From: Pseudacidovorax sp. RU35E
Lineage (GTDB): Bacteria; Pseudomonadota; Gammaproteobacteria; Burkholderiales; Burkholderiaceae_C
NCBI RefSeq assembly: GCF_900156165.1
Contig: NZ_FTMY01000003.1
Coordinates: forward strand, 1 to 64,000
Direction: 5' to 3'
DNA length: 64,000 nucleotides
How positions within the stretch are numbered: the first letter of the stretch is position 1; each line of letters starts with the position of its first letter. The notes under the pieces are model-generated. The model worked only from the letters and a program-made list of their open reading frames with translations. It searched no databases and was not told the origin of the DNA. Position numbers and translations under genes: made by a program. Positions 15,856-24,050 of this stretch are shown here, piece by piece.

Positions 15856-16620
15856 TCATGCAGCCTTCTTCTCGAAAGTCTTGCCCGAGCCGAAGTAGAC
15901 CTCCTGCACCTTCGGATGGTCCCGGATCTCCAGCGGCTTGCCCTCGGCGATCAGGCGCCCGCGCGCCAACACGATCATGCGGTCGGCGTACGCGAACACC
16001 ACGTCCATGCTGTGCTCGGTGAACAGCACCGCCATGCCGCGGTCGATCACCAGCTGCTTGGTCAGCGCCATCAGCGAATTGCGTTCCTTGGGCGCCATGC
16101 CGGCCGTGGGCTCGTCCATCAGCAGCAGCTTGGGGTCGTTGGCCATCGCGATGGCCAGCTCCACCCGCTTGACGTCGCCATAGGCCAGCACGCTGCAGGG
16201 CCGGTCTGCCTGCGACTTCATGCCCACCTGGTCGAGCAGCGCCAGCGCCTCGTCGCGCTTGTGGTCGGACGCCCGACGCCACATGGCAAACAGCTTGGCG
16301 TCGTGCGACAGCAGCGCCATCTGCACGTTCTCGACCACCGTCAGCGACGAAAAAGTTTCGGCGATCTGAAAGGTGCGGCCCACCCCCAGGCGCCAGATCT
16401 CGCGCGGCTTCTTGCCGACCAGCTCGGTGCCACCCAGCGTGATGGAGCCCTGGTCGGCCTTGAGCTGGCCGTTGACCATGTTGAAGGTGGTGGACTTGCC
16501 GGCGCCGTTGGGGCCGATCAACGCCAGCAGCTCGCCCTTGGCCAGCGTGAAGCTGATGCCGTCGACGGCCTTCACGCCGCCGAAGGACTTGCCCAGGTTC
16601 TGGACATGCAGCAGGGACAT
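15856..16620 (-). CDS. LIV-type ABC transporter ATP-binding protein (LivG-like), nicotinate cluster
   Basis: The 254-residue LivG-type ATPase has Walker A GPNGAGKSTT, GVGRTFQIAETFSSLTVVEN, Walker B LLLMDEPTAGMAP and ALFTEHSMDVVFAYADR. The usual LSGGQ signature is replaced by a stretch around SVLAYGDVKRVELAIAMA, as commonly seen in LivG proteins of this subgroup. The ATG at 16620 overlaps the stop of an 18-codon reading frame (TGATG) that contains its GGAGGT ribosome site. It ends just before the 766-bp noncoding stretch separating it from livF. Confidence 0.92.
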   Translation of the reverse strand: MSLLHVQNLGKSFGGVKAVDGISFTLAKGELLALIGPNGAGKSTTFNMVNGQLKADQGSITLGGTELVGKKPREIWRLGVGRTFQIAETFSSLTVVENVQMALLSHDAKLFAMWRRASDHKRDEALALLDQVGMKSQADRPCSVLAYGDVKRVELAIAMANDPKLLLMDEPTAGMAPKERNSLMALTKQLVIDRGMAVLFTEHSMDVVFAYADRMIVLARGRLIAEGKPLEIRDHPKVQEVYFGSGKTFEKKAA

Positions 16621-16676
16621 CAGAGCACCTCCAGGCCGATGAAGAACATGAAGAAGCAGGACGACAGGCGGCTCAT
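16620..16676 (-). CDS. 18-residue leader-like reading frame coupling livHM to livG
   Basis: MSRLSSCFFMFFIGLEVL starts at ATG 16676, overlapping the livHM stop as ATGA. It stops at 16620-16622, overlapping the livG ATG as TGATG. The codons GGC CTG GAG GTG at its end contain the livG ribosome site. Both junctions are perfect, so ribosomes can run from livHM through this frame into livG. The peptide is short and hydrophobic; whether it does anything beyond coupling is unknown. Confidence 0.45.
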   Translation of the reverse strand: MSRLSSCFFMFFIGLEVL

Positions 16677-18628
16677 CGTGCCCCCTCCCCGGCCGCAGCC
16701 GCGGCCTGCATCGGCGCCTTGGCGGCCTCGTCGGCGGCCACGTCGTCGCGCCGGCCACGCCACTTGTCGGCCAGCTGCTTGATCGAGCCCGCGATGCCCT
16801 GCGGGAACAGCAGCACCAGGATCAGGATGATGGCGCCCAGCATTGCGCGCCAGTAGTCGGTGTTGCGCGCCACCATGTCGTGCAGCCAGGTGAAGGTGAA
16901 GGCACCCACCACCGGGCCGGCCAGCGTCTGGATGCCGCCCAGCAGCACCATCACCAGGCCGTCGACCGAACGGCCCACCGCCAGGGTCTCCGGCGAGATG
17001 CTGCCCTTGGAGTACGCGAACAGCCCACCCGCCAGGCCCGCCACCGCGCCGGCCACCACGAAGGCCGCCCATTGCATGCGCTTGACGTCGATGCCGATGG
17101 CGTCGGCACGCAGCACCGAGTCGCGGCCCGCGCGCAGCGCATAGCCGAAGGGCGAGAACAGCACGCGGCGCAGCCACCACAGGCCGCCGCCCACCAGCAG
17201 CAGCGTGAGCCAGTAGTAGTTGCGCTTGTCATTGAGCCATGCCGACGGCCACACGCCCGTAAGGCCGTTGCTGCCGCCGGTGAAGCTGTCCCACTGGTAG
17301 ACGATGGCCCAGGTGATCTGTGCGAAGGCCAGCGTGAGCATGGCCAGGTACACGCCAGACAACCGCACGGCGAACCAGCCATAGACCAGCGCGCCCAGCC
17401 CCGCGACCACCGGCGCCAGCACCAGCGTGAGTTCCATCGGAAGGCCCGCGGCGCGCGCCAGCAGCGCGGCGCCGTAGGCACCCAGGCCGAAGTAGGCGGC
17501 ATGGCCGAAGGAATGCATGCCCGCCGGGCCCATGATGAAGTGCAGGCTGGCCGCGAACAGCGCCGCGATCAGCAGGTCGATCATCAGCACCGTGGTGTAG
17601 GGCGAGCTGGCCGTGAGCACCGGCATGGCGGCCAGCACCAGGGCCAGCACGCCCACGGCAGCCACATAGGAGCCGCCCGCGCGGCGCAGCGGCTCTTCCT
17701 GCATGCCCACGTAGCGGCTGGGCGCCTGCGGCCGGCCCATCAGGCCCCAGGGGCGCCAGACCAGCACCGCGGCCATGACCAGGAAGTCGACCACCAGCGT
17801 GAGCTTGGAAAAGGAAATGGCGATGCCCGCGATCTCGACCACGCCCAGCCAGATGCACAGGGCCTTGATCTCGGCGATGAGCAGTGCGGCCACATAGGCG
17901 CCGGGCAGCGAGCCCATGCCGCCCACCACCACCACCACGAAGGCGGCGCCGATGGTGTTGAGGTCCATCTCCAGCGTGGCGGGCTCGCGCGGCAGCTGCA
18001 GCGCACCGCCCAGGCCGGCCAGCAGCGCGCCCAGCGCGAACACCGCCGTGAACAGCCAGGCCTGGTTGACGCCCAGGGCGCTGACCATCTCGCGGTCCTG
18101 CGTGGCCGCGCGCACCAGGGTGCCGAAGCGCGTGCGGGTGAGCAGCAGCCACACCAGCCCCAGCACCACCGGGCCGACGACGATCAGGAACAGGTCGTAG
18201 GCCGGGAACTGCCGGCCCAGGATCTCGACCGAGCCACGCAGGCCCGGCGCACGCGGGCCCAGCAGCTCGTCGGGGCCCCACAGCCACAGCACCGCGTCCT
18301 TGATGACCAGCACCAGGGCGAAGGTGGCCAGCAGCTGGAAGAGCTCGGGCGCCTTGTAGATGCGCCGCAGCAGCACCACCTCGATCACCGCGCCGAGCAC
18401 GCCGACCGCGATGGCCGCCAGCGGCAACGCCACCCAGAAGCCCGCGCCGCCCAGCTTGTCGGCCAGCGTGTAGGCCACATAGATGCCCACCATGAAGAAG
18501 GAGCCATGCGCGAAGTTGACGATGCGCGTCACACCGAAGATCAGCGACAGGCCCGCCGCCACCAGAAACAGCGAGGACGCAGACGCCAGCCCGTTGAGGA
18601 GCTGGACGATCAGGCCGGAAAAACTCAT
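16673..18628 (-). CDS. Fused LivH-LivM ABC transporter permease, nicotinate cluster
   Basis: The 651-residue membrane protein joins both permease halves in one chain. The LivH part (about 1-290) has LFLVAAGLSLIFGVTRIVNFAHGSFFMVG and a GMGSLPGAYVAALLIAEIKA segment. The LivM part (about 315-620) has GMHSFGHAAYFGLGAYGAALLA, FVVAGAVAGLAGGLFAYSKG, and GGIQTLAGPVVGAFTF. A basic/Ala-rich tail (KWRGRRDDVAADEAAKAP) ends the protein. The other transporter in this window (4325-6126) has the halves as separate genes, so the two systems are not recent duplicates. It lies 31 bp downstream of the binding-protein gene. Confidence 0.93.
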   Translation of the reverse strand: MSFSGLIVQLLNGLASASSLFLVAAGLSLIFGVTRIVNFAHGSFFMVGIYVAYTLADKLGGAGFWVALPLAAIAVGVLGAVIEVVLLRRIYKAPELFQLLATFALVLVIKDAVLWLWGPDELLGPRAPGLRGSVEILGRQFPAYDLFLIVVGPVVLGLVWLLLTRTRFGTLVRAATQDREMVSALGVNQAWLFTAVFALGALLAGLGGALQLPREPATLEMDLNTIGAAFVVVVVGGMGSLPGAYVAALLIAEIKALCIWLGVVEIAGIAISFSKLTLVVDFLVMAAVLVWRPWGLMGRPQAPSRYVGMQEEPLRRAGGSYVAAVGVLALVLAAMPVLTASSPYTTVLMIDLLIAALFAASLHFIMGPAGMHSFGHAAYFGLGAYGAALLARAAGLPMELTLVLAPVVAGLGALVYGWFAVRLSGVYLAMLTLAFAQITWAIVYQWDSFTGGSNGLTGVWPSAWLNDKRNYYWLTLLLVGGGLWWLRRVLFSPFGYALRAGRDSVLRADAIGIDVKRMQWAAFVVAGAVAGLAGGLFAYSKGSISPETLAVGRSVDGLVMVLLGGIQTLAGPVVGAFTFTWLHDMVARNTDYWRAMLGAIILILVLLFPQGIAGSIKQLADKWRGRRDDVAADEAAKAPMQAAAAAGEGAR

Positions 18629-18658
18629 GGCAAGGCTCTCTTCAGGGGGCAGCAGACG

Positions 18659-19873
18659 TCAGTCGGCGCTGCGGGACTTCTTCACGTCGGCCGCGGGCGG
18701 CTGGAAGCGGGCATCGGCGCCGTCGTAGTAGACGTAGTCCACCATCACGCCCTTGCCGCCGTCGTTCTTGGTCTTGCCCACGAAGGCGCCCATGGTCGAC
18801 TGGTGGTCTTCGGCGCGGTAGCTGATCTTGCCGAAGGGGCTGTCCACCTGCAGGCCCTTGAAGGCGGCGACCAGCTTGTCGGCATCGGTGCTGCCGGCCT
18901 TGGCGATGCCGGCGGCGGCCGACTTGATCATGCTGTAGCCCACCACCGAGCCCAGGCGCGGGTAGTCCTTGAACTTGGCCTGGTAGGCGTCGAGGAAGGC
19001 CTTGTGCTCGGCCGACTTGACGCCGTAGTACGGGTAGCCCGTGACGATCCATCCGTCGGGTGCCTCGTCCTTGAGCGGGTCGAGGTACTCGGGCTCGCCG
19101 GTCAGGACGCTGACCACGGTGCGGTCCTTGAACAGGCCGCGGGTGTTGCCCTCGCGCACGAACTTCGACAGGTCGGCGCCGAACAGCACGTTGAAGATGG
19201 CATCGGGCTTGGCGTCAGCCAGGGCCTGCACCACGCTGCCCGCGTCGACCTTGCCCAGCGGCGTGGCCTGCTCGGTGACGAACTCCACGTCGGGCTGTGC
19301 GGCCTTCAGCAGGTTCTTGAAGGCGGCCACGGCCGACTGGCCGTATTCGTAGTTGGGGTAGACCAGCGCCCAGCGCTTCTTCTTCTGCTTGACGGCCTCG
19401 GGCACCAGCATGGCGGCCTGCATGTAGGTGCCGGGGCGCAGGCGGAAGGTGTACTGGTTGCCGCCCTGCCAGGTCATCTTGTCGGTCAGCGGCTCACCGG
19501 CCAGATAGAAGAACTTCTTCTGCTTGGCGAAGTCGGCCAGCGCCAGGCCGGTGTTGGACAGGAAGGCACCGGCCAGCACGTCCACCTTCTCGCGCGAGAC
19601 CAGCTCCTCGGCCATGCGCACCGCATCGCCCGGGTTGGCGTTGTCGTCGCGGGTGATCAGTTCGATCTTCTTGCCGTTGATGCCGCCCTTGGCGTTGATC
19701 TCGTCCACGGCCAGTTCCATGCCCTTCTTGTAGGGCTCAAGGAAGGCCGGCTGGGCCTTGTAGCTGTTGACCTCGCCGATCTTGATGACGTTCTGGGCGT
19801 GGGCCGGCATCAGCGCGCCGGCGGCCAGCGCCAGCGCGGCGGCGGCACCGAAATGGAGGCGGAAGGGTTGCAT
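18659..19873 (-). CDS. LIV-type ABC transporter periplasmic substrate-binding protein (LivJ-like), nicotinate cluster
   Basis: The 404-residue protein has a Sec signal peptide (FGAAAALALAAGALMPAHAQ, cleavage after AHA) and a Peripla_BP_6 fold. The mature N-terminus is NVIKIGEVNSYKAQPAFLEP, then ELAVDEINAKGGINGKKIEL, the family hallmark. The C-terminal half has SPFGKISYRAEDHQSTMGAF, a stretch common in binding proteins for aromatic acids and related compounds. A strong GAGGAG ribosome site precedes ATG 19873. Its place between the AA_synth genes and the permease suggests it binds nicotinate, a hydroxylated nicotinate, or a related pyridine, but this is inference from position. Confidence 0.92.
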   Translation of the reverse strand: MQPFRLHFGAAAALALAAGALMPAHAQNVIKIGEVNSYKAQPAFLEPYKKGMELAVDEINAKGGINGKKIELITRDDNANPGDAVRMAEELVSREKVDVLAGAFLSNTGLALADFAKQKKFFYLAGEPLTDKMTWQGGNQYTFRLRPGTYMQAAMLVPEAVKQKKKRWALVYPNYEYGQSAVAAFKNLLKAAQPDVEFVTEQATPLGKVDAGSVVQALADAKPDAIFNVLFGADLSKFVREGNTRGLFKDRTVVSVLTGEPEYLDPLKDEAPDGWIVTGYPYYGVKSAEHKAFLDAYQAKFKDYPRLGSVVGYSMIKSAAAGIAKAGSTDADKLVAAFKGLQVDSPFGKISYRAEDHQSTMGAFVGKTKNDGGKGVMVDYVYYDGADARFQPPAADVKKSRSAD

Positions 19874-19943
19874 GGGGAACTCCTCGTCGGAAGGGATGGA
19901 AAACCGGGGGAAATGAAGCAGGCGAAGAATAGCCGCGACGCGT

Positions 19944-20528
19944 TCAGCGAAGACCGTCCACGCCCTTGATCTCGGACACCTGCAGGCCGCCGATGCGCGG
20001 CAGCGGACGGCCGCTGTCGGTCACGGCCACGGCCACCACGATCTCGCCCGCGCGCGGGGCATCGCTCACGCGGGCCTCGACGGCGTCGAAATGGCTGCGC
20101 ACGAAGGCCGCGTCCTTGTGGCCCAAGGGCACGTCGATGGCGGTGCCTAGCGTGCCCTGCTTCTTGGCCGAGGGCACCAGCGCGGCGCCCTTTTCGACCG
20201 CCACGCGCAGCGGCGCGCCCAGCTTGGGATGAAGGATGGCGGCGGCATGCTCCAGCTCGCCGGCCTCGCCCACGATGGCGGCCTTGCCGTAGCTCTGCGC
20301 CTGGCCAGGCTCGATGCCCAGCGCCTTCACGGCCTTCTGGCCGAGCAGGCCGCCGAGTTCCTCGCCGATGGCGATGAGCTCGTCCAGGTTCTCGCTGTAG
20401 CGACCGGCGTAAGGGTTGGCGATGACGGCGATGGCCACGGCACGGCGCGTGGGCGGGTCGATGGTCTGGCCCATCTCCTTGCGGGTTTCGTCGACCTGCA
20501 CGATGAGCTTGCGGATGTCTGCGGGCAT
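19944..20528 (-). CDS. AA_synth-family protein (PF06684 / DUF1185), copy 2 of tandem pair
   Basis: The 194-residue protein belongs to the 'amino acid synthesis' family, whose reaction is not established to my knowledge. It shares with its upstream neighbour the pattern DIR.....QVDE / RAVAIAVIANPYAGRYSENL, AAIVGEAGELEHAAAILHP, GTLGTAIDVPLGHKDAAFVR, HFDAVEARVSDAPRAGEIVV and a C-terminal RIGGLQVSEIKG. It is cytosolic, with no signal or helix. The gene lies 26 bp after copy 1 and 70 bp before livJ, inside the nicotinate operon. A ring- or aldehyde-processing step downstream of enamidase is possible, but no catalytic residue can be named. Confidence 0.85.
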   Translation of the reverse strand: MPADIRKLIVQVDETRKEMGQTIDPPTRRAVAIAVIANPYAGRYSENLDELIAIGEELGGLLGQKAVKALGIEPGQAQSYGKAAIVGEAGELEHAAAILHPKLGAPLRVAVEKGAALVPSAKKQGTLGTAIDVPLGHKDAAFVRSHFDAVEARVSDAPRAGEIVVAVAVTDSGRPLPRIGGLQVSEIKGVDGLR

Positions 20529-20554
20529 GGGTTCTCCTCGTTCTGTGGCGCGCC

Positions 20555-21196
20555 TCAGCGCAGGCCGTTCCATTGGCTGATGTCCTCGGCCTTGAGGCCG
20601 CCGACGCGGGCATGCACGCGGTAGCCGGTGGTCATGGCGAGGATGAAGACGATCTCGTCGGCCGCGGGCGCGCCGGGCACGCGCACCTCGATGGCGTCGA
20701 ACTGGCCGCGCACGTAGCTGGCGTTGATGTTGGTGAGCGGCACATCCAGCGCGGCGCCGGGCGGGCCCACCTTCTTGGTCGAGGGCACGATGGACAGCGC
20801 ATTGCCGGGCTGGCCGCTCTTGGCCTCGCCCTGGCCAGCGGTGTAGGCGGCGCGGTCGCCCTTCCAGCCCAGCAGCTCGCGCATGGCGTAGCCGCCCGGC
20901 ACATGCCAGAGGGCGCCATGCTCCAGCTCGCCCGCCGCGCCGACGATGGCGCCCTTGCCGTAGGTGGCGATGGCCTCGCGGGGCACGTCCATGGCGGACA
21001 GCAGGCGCCGCGCCATGTCCACGCCCACCGGGTCCAGCAGCGCCATCATGGGCAGGATGTCCGGCTCGTAGCGGCCGGCGAAGGGGTTGGCGAGCACGGC
21101 CGCGATGGCGCCGCGCACCAGCGGCTGCTCGGCGCGCGGGCCGAACTCGTGGTGGATCTGCTCGACCTGGGTGAAGACGCGGCGGATGTCGATCAT
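20555..21196 (-). CDS. AA_synth-family protein (PF06684 / DUF1185), copy 1 of tandem pair
   Basis: The 213-residue protein is a diverged paralogue of the next gene: DIRRVFTQVEQIHHEFGP at the N-terminus, AAVLANPFAGRYEPDILPM, ATYGKGAIVGAAGELEHGAL, GAALDVPLTNINASYVRGQFD, and RVGGLKAEDISQWNG at the end. Conserved between both are ANP[FY]AGRY, K[AG]AIVG.AGELEH and the final GGL. Divergence along the whole length suggests a hetero-oligomer or two different substrates rather than a fresh duplication. It starts at ATG 21196, 24 bp after the UPF0280 stop. Confidence 0.85.
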   Translation of the reverse strand: MIDIRRVFTQVEQIHHEFGPRAEQPLVRGAIAAVLANPFAGRYEPDILPMMALLDPVGVDMARRLLSAMDVPREAIATYGKGAIVGAAGELEHGALWHVPGGYAMRELLGWKGDRAAYTAGQGEAKSGQPGNALSIVPSTKKVGPPGAALDVPLTNINASYVRGQFDAIEVRVPGAPAADEIVFILAMTTGYRVHARVGGLKAEDISQWNGLR

Positions 21197-21220
21197 CGTG
21201 GTGAAGGGGTGTGCAATTCG

Positions 21221-22111
21221 TTAAGCAAATACTGAACCAACGGCCGGCGCCAGCACGGCCTCGTCGCGTGCCGACAGCACTCTCCATTGCCCTTGGCACA
21301 CAATCACGGCGGCATGGATGAGGCCGCGCGACTGCAGTTCCGACGCGCGTTGCAGGCCCGAGTCGACCGCGTCGCGCACCACGCTGGTGGGCAGCGGCGG
21401 CACCTGCACGGTGACGGGCAGTGCACCGAGGTCGCTGTCGTCCTTGCATTCATTGGCGGGGCGGCGCTCGATGGCGGGGTGGGCCGCATCGACAGCGTTG
21501 GCGACGATGGACGCCGCCGCATCGGCCTGCGCGGCCGTGGCCGCGAGGATGGTCACGCTGTCGGCGATGCCGAGCGAGAAGCTGCGGCCCCGCCAGCCGC
21601 TGGTGGCGACACCGCGCACCGGATCGGCTGCCGCCACGCTGAACTGGCCGTCGGTGCGCAGGCGCTGCGCGTCATGTGGCGCGAAGCGGGCCAGGTCGGC
21701 ATAGAGGCCGACGCGCGCCACAGTGCCGGGCGCCAGATGCAGCGCGATGTCGCCGCCGTTGTTGATCCAGGCGCGTGCGATGCCGGGCCGCTGGTAGAAG
21801 GCGATCAGCTCCTGCGCCACCGAGCCGGCCACGGCCGCCATCGGCGTGATGAAGGCGGGCAGGAAGGGCAGGCAGGCGGCCTGCATGCGCCGCGCCACGG
21901 GTCCATGCAGGCTCGCATGCTCGGACACCGGGCGACGCAGCGCGGGCAGCTCGGCGACCAGCTCGTCCAGCAGCCCTTCGAAGCGCGCCCAGGCTGCCTC
22001 GTGCGCCGCGGCCACGGCACGCGGCTCGCCCTCGGCCTGGACCACGAGGTCGATGGGACCGTGGTGCCAGTGCCAGCGCTCGGCATCGAGGGCGTGACGT
22101 TGGGCGGGCAT
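21221..22111 (-). CDS. UPF0280-family protein (COG2122; ApbE-like fold family)
   Basis: The 296-residue protein is of the UPF0280 family, whose function is unknown and which I recall as distantly related to ApbE flavin transferases. Family-like segments are FLPAFITPMAAVAGSVAQEL, GIARAWINNGGDIALHL, GVATSGWRGRSFSLGIADSVTILA and AAASIVANAVD. The MAAVAG / NNGGDIA / DSVTI series parallels the ApbE pattern of a glycine-rich Asp motif plus a late Asp-Ser. It starts 21 bp after the 6-hydroxynicotinate reductase gene, suggesting a helper or maturation role for that enzyme. UPF0280 proteins are, as I recall, also tied genetically to an iron-sulfur homocysteine pathway in methanogens. Confidence 0.85.
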   Translation of the reverse strand: MPAQRHALDAERWHWHHGPIDLVVQAEGEPRAVAAAHEAAWARFEGLLDELVAELPALRRPVSEHASLHGPVARRMQAACLPFLPAFITPMAAVAGSVAQELIAFYQRPGIARAWINNGGDIALHLAPGTVARVGLYADLARFAPHDAQRLRTDGQFSVAAADPVRGVATSGWRGRSFSLGIADSVTILAATAAQADAAASIVANAVDAAHPAIERRPANECKDDSDLGALPVTVQVPPLPTSVVRDAVDSGLQRASELQSRGLIHAAVIVCQGQWRVLSARDEAVLAPAVGSVFA

Positions 22112-22132
22112 GCGTCGCTGCAGAGAGAACGG

Positions 22133-23761
22133 TCAGCCCAGCATGGGCTTGTGGCCCAGCGGCCAGGGGTTGTCACTGGCCTGGCCGACGAAGCGGCGGG
22201 CGAGCGGCGCGCCGTCGTCCTGCCAGGCGCCACGGCGCAGCGCCTGTTCCAGCGACATCACATGCTCCATGTGGCCGCCCAGGTCTGCATAGTCCTGCAG
22301 CCGCATGCTGAATTCGATGGGCGCAATGATGGCCGGCGTGGGCACGGTGCCGAAGCTGTTGTCGGGCATGCGCATCACGTCGGCCATGACGGTGATGCCA
22401 CCACCCGGCCACACATAGGCCGGCGCGCCACCGCAGGTCACGTTGACCAGCGCGCGCTTGATGGCACGGGTGAGCAGGATGGGGTTCTCGGTCACGCCCG
22501 CACGCAGGCTGCCACCCGCACCGCCCAGGAAGAGCACCGTGGTGAGCGAAGGCTCGCAGTTCTCGCCGATGCGCTCGACCACCTTGCGCACGGCTTCGGG
22601 CATGGGCTGCGGCACGGGGCGCAGGTCGTCGTCCAGCACGTACCACTCGGCCTGCTCGCCGGTGGTGGAGGTCATCAGCAGCTTGAGGCCCGGCCTGGCC
22701 ACTCCGGGCTCCCAGCCTTCGATGATGGCCAGCGGGTCGGCGATGTCGGTGCCGCCCCAGCCGCTGCCCGGGTTGGCCACCTGGAAGTAGCGCCCCGGCG
22801 TGGACTTGCGCCCGCGCATCTGGATGCCCGAGGGCGGCATGGCCAGGCAACGGCCGGCCTGATGCTCGGTCAGCACGCCGGTGATGTGGTCATCGACCAC
22901 CACCACGTCGTCGGCCAGGCCGAGCAGCTGCTTGGCGAAAATGCCCACGGTTGCCGAGCCGCAACCCACGCGCATGCGCTGCTCTTCCACGCCGTTGACG
23001 ATGGGCGCGCGGCCGGCCTGGATCACCAGGCTGGCGCCACCGTCGATGGTGCATTCGGCCGCCTGCTTGTTGCACAGCAGCTGCATCATCTCCAGCGTCA
23101 TGCGGCCTTCCTTCTTGCTGCCGCCGGTGAGGTGGTGCACGCCGCCCAGCGACAGCATCTGCGAGCCGTACTCGGCCGTGGTGACATGGCCCACCACCTC
23201 GCCCTTGTAGCGCACGTTGGCCTGCTCGCTGCCGAGGAAGCGGTCGGTGTCGATCTTCACCTTCACGCTGCAGTAGCTGAAGATGCCTTCGGTGACCACG
23301 GTGACCATGTCCACGCCCTCGGCCTTGGAGGCCACGATGAAGGGCGCGGGCTTGTAGTCCGGGTAGGTGGTGGAGCTGCCGATGCCGGTGACGAAGACCT
23401 GGTCGGCCAGCAGCAGGTCGCCGTTCCAGTCGTCCTGCGGCGCATCGGTGGCGGCCGCTTCGACCGTGTCGGCCGCCGGACGGGCGAAGGGCACCAGGGC
23501 CGGCACGGGCGAGTCCAGCTCGCGCCGCAGCATGACCACCGGGTCGGTGCGCACCAGCACGCCTTCGCGGTTGGCATAGCGGTCGCAGGCGCCGGTGCGG
23601 CCTTCGGAGATCTGACACAGCACCGGGCAGGCATTGCATTCGACCTTGCTCGTGCTCATGCGCTCGTTGCGCGCGGGCGCGCGGCCCAGGCCATCGGGCG
23701 TGGTGGGCAGGGCCGGCACGTCGATGCCGGGCAGGCCGTCGGTCTTGGTGTGTTCTGTCAT
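22133..23761 (-). CDS. hnr: 6-hydroxynicotinate reductase (Hnr-like iron-sulfur enzyme)
   Basis: The 542-residue protein matches my memory of 6-hydroxynicotinate reductase (EC 1.3.7.1), which reduces 6-hydroxynicotinate to 1,4,5,6-tetrahydro-6-oxonicotinate with reduced ferredoxin. An N-terminal cysteine cluster (Cys42, Cys45, Cys49, Cys59 in ECNACPVLCQISEGRTGACD) is a likely Fe-S ligand set. Other strong segments are FVTGIGSSTTYPDYKPAPFI, VDDHITGVLTEHQAGR, GRKSTPGRYFQVANPGSGWG, and VTCGGAPAYVWPGGGITVM. No signal peptide, so it is cytosolic. The start at ATG 23761 is the first with a sensible N-terminus. It heads the 14.6-kb minus-strand operon, divergent from fpr, tetR and enamidase. The enamidase gene across the regulator makes the assignment much firmer. 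Confidence 0.88.
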   Translation of the reverse strand: MTEHTKTDGLPGIDVPALPTTPDGLGRAPARNERMSTSKVECNACPVLCQISEGRTGACDRYANREGVLVRTDPVVMLRRELDSPVPALVPFARPAADTVEAAATDAPQDDWNGDLLLADQVFVTGIGSSTTYPDYKPAPFIVASKAEGVDMVTVVTEGIFSYCSVKVKIDTDRFLGSEQANVRYKGEVVGHVTTAEYGSQMLSLGGVHHLTGGSKKEGRMTLEMMQLLCNKQAAECTIDGGASLVIQAGRAPIVNGVEEQRMRVGCGSATVGIFAKQLLGLADDVVVVDDHITGVLTEHQAGRCLAMPPSGIQMRGRKSTPGRYFQVANPGSGWGGTDIADPLAIIEGWEPGVARPGLKLLMTSTTGEQAEWYVLDDDLRPVPQPMPEAVRKVVERIGENCEPSLTTVLFLGGAGGSLRAGVTENPILLTRAIKRALVNVTCGGAPAYVWPGGGITVMADVMRMPDNSFGTVPTPAIIAPIEFSMRLQDYADLGGHMEHVMSLEQALRRGAWQDDGAPLARRFVGQASDNPWPLGHKPMLG

Positions 23762-23837
23762 CGTGGGCTTTCGTGCAACGCGGCCTGTGTGTGCAACAAG
23801 CATGCCGGAAATCGGCTTGGCGGCGATGCACCGTTTG

Positions 23838-23879
23838 TGTAGCATCCGCTCCATATTCATGTTGTGATTGCTACATGAA
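23838..23879. promoter_or_regulatory. Overlapping palindromes in the divergent hnr / fpr promoter region
   Basis: TTCATGT (23856-23862) and ACATGAA (23873-23879) form a perfect 7-bp inverted repeat with a 10-bp spacer. TGTAGCA (23838-23844) and TGCTACA (23869-23875) form a second one with a 24-bp spacer sharing the right half. The region 23762-24050 is 289 bp and otherwise empty. The TetR regulator at 25041 is the obvious candidate ligand-responsive repressor. The symmetry is seen directly; who binds is inferred. Confidence 0.55.
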
Positions 23880-24050
23880 ACGAATCTAGCGGCCCGGCGC
23901 GATGCTTGCATGGGTGTTTTCCAGAGTTCACGGCTCCCCTTCCTGGTGCGTCGTGAACGAAAATGGGCAGCACCAGCCAGTGGCGCCGCAAGCCTGATGC
24001 GCATGCCCTCGTGCCACCCGCCAGCTTCCCTTTCATTTGGTTATTAGCTT

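Noticed and set aside
16880-19969. A 1029-codon plus-strand open frame across the liv genes
   Set aside because: Its composition is Gln/His/Arg-rich without domains, and it is antisense to three clear transporter genes.
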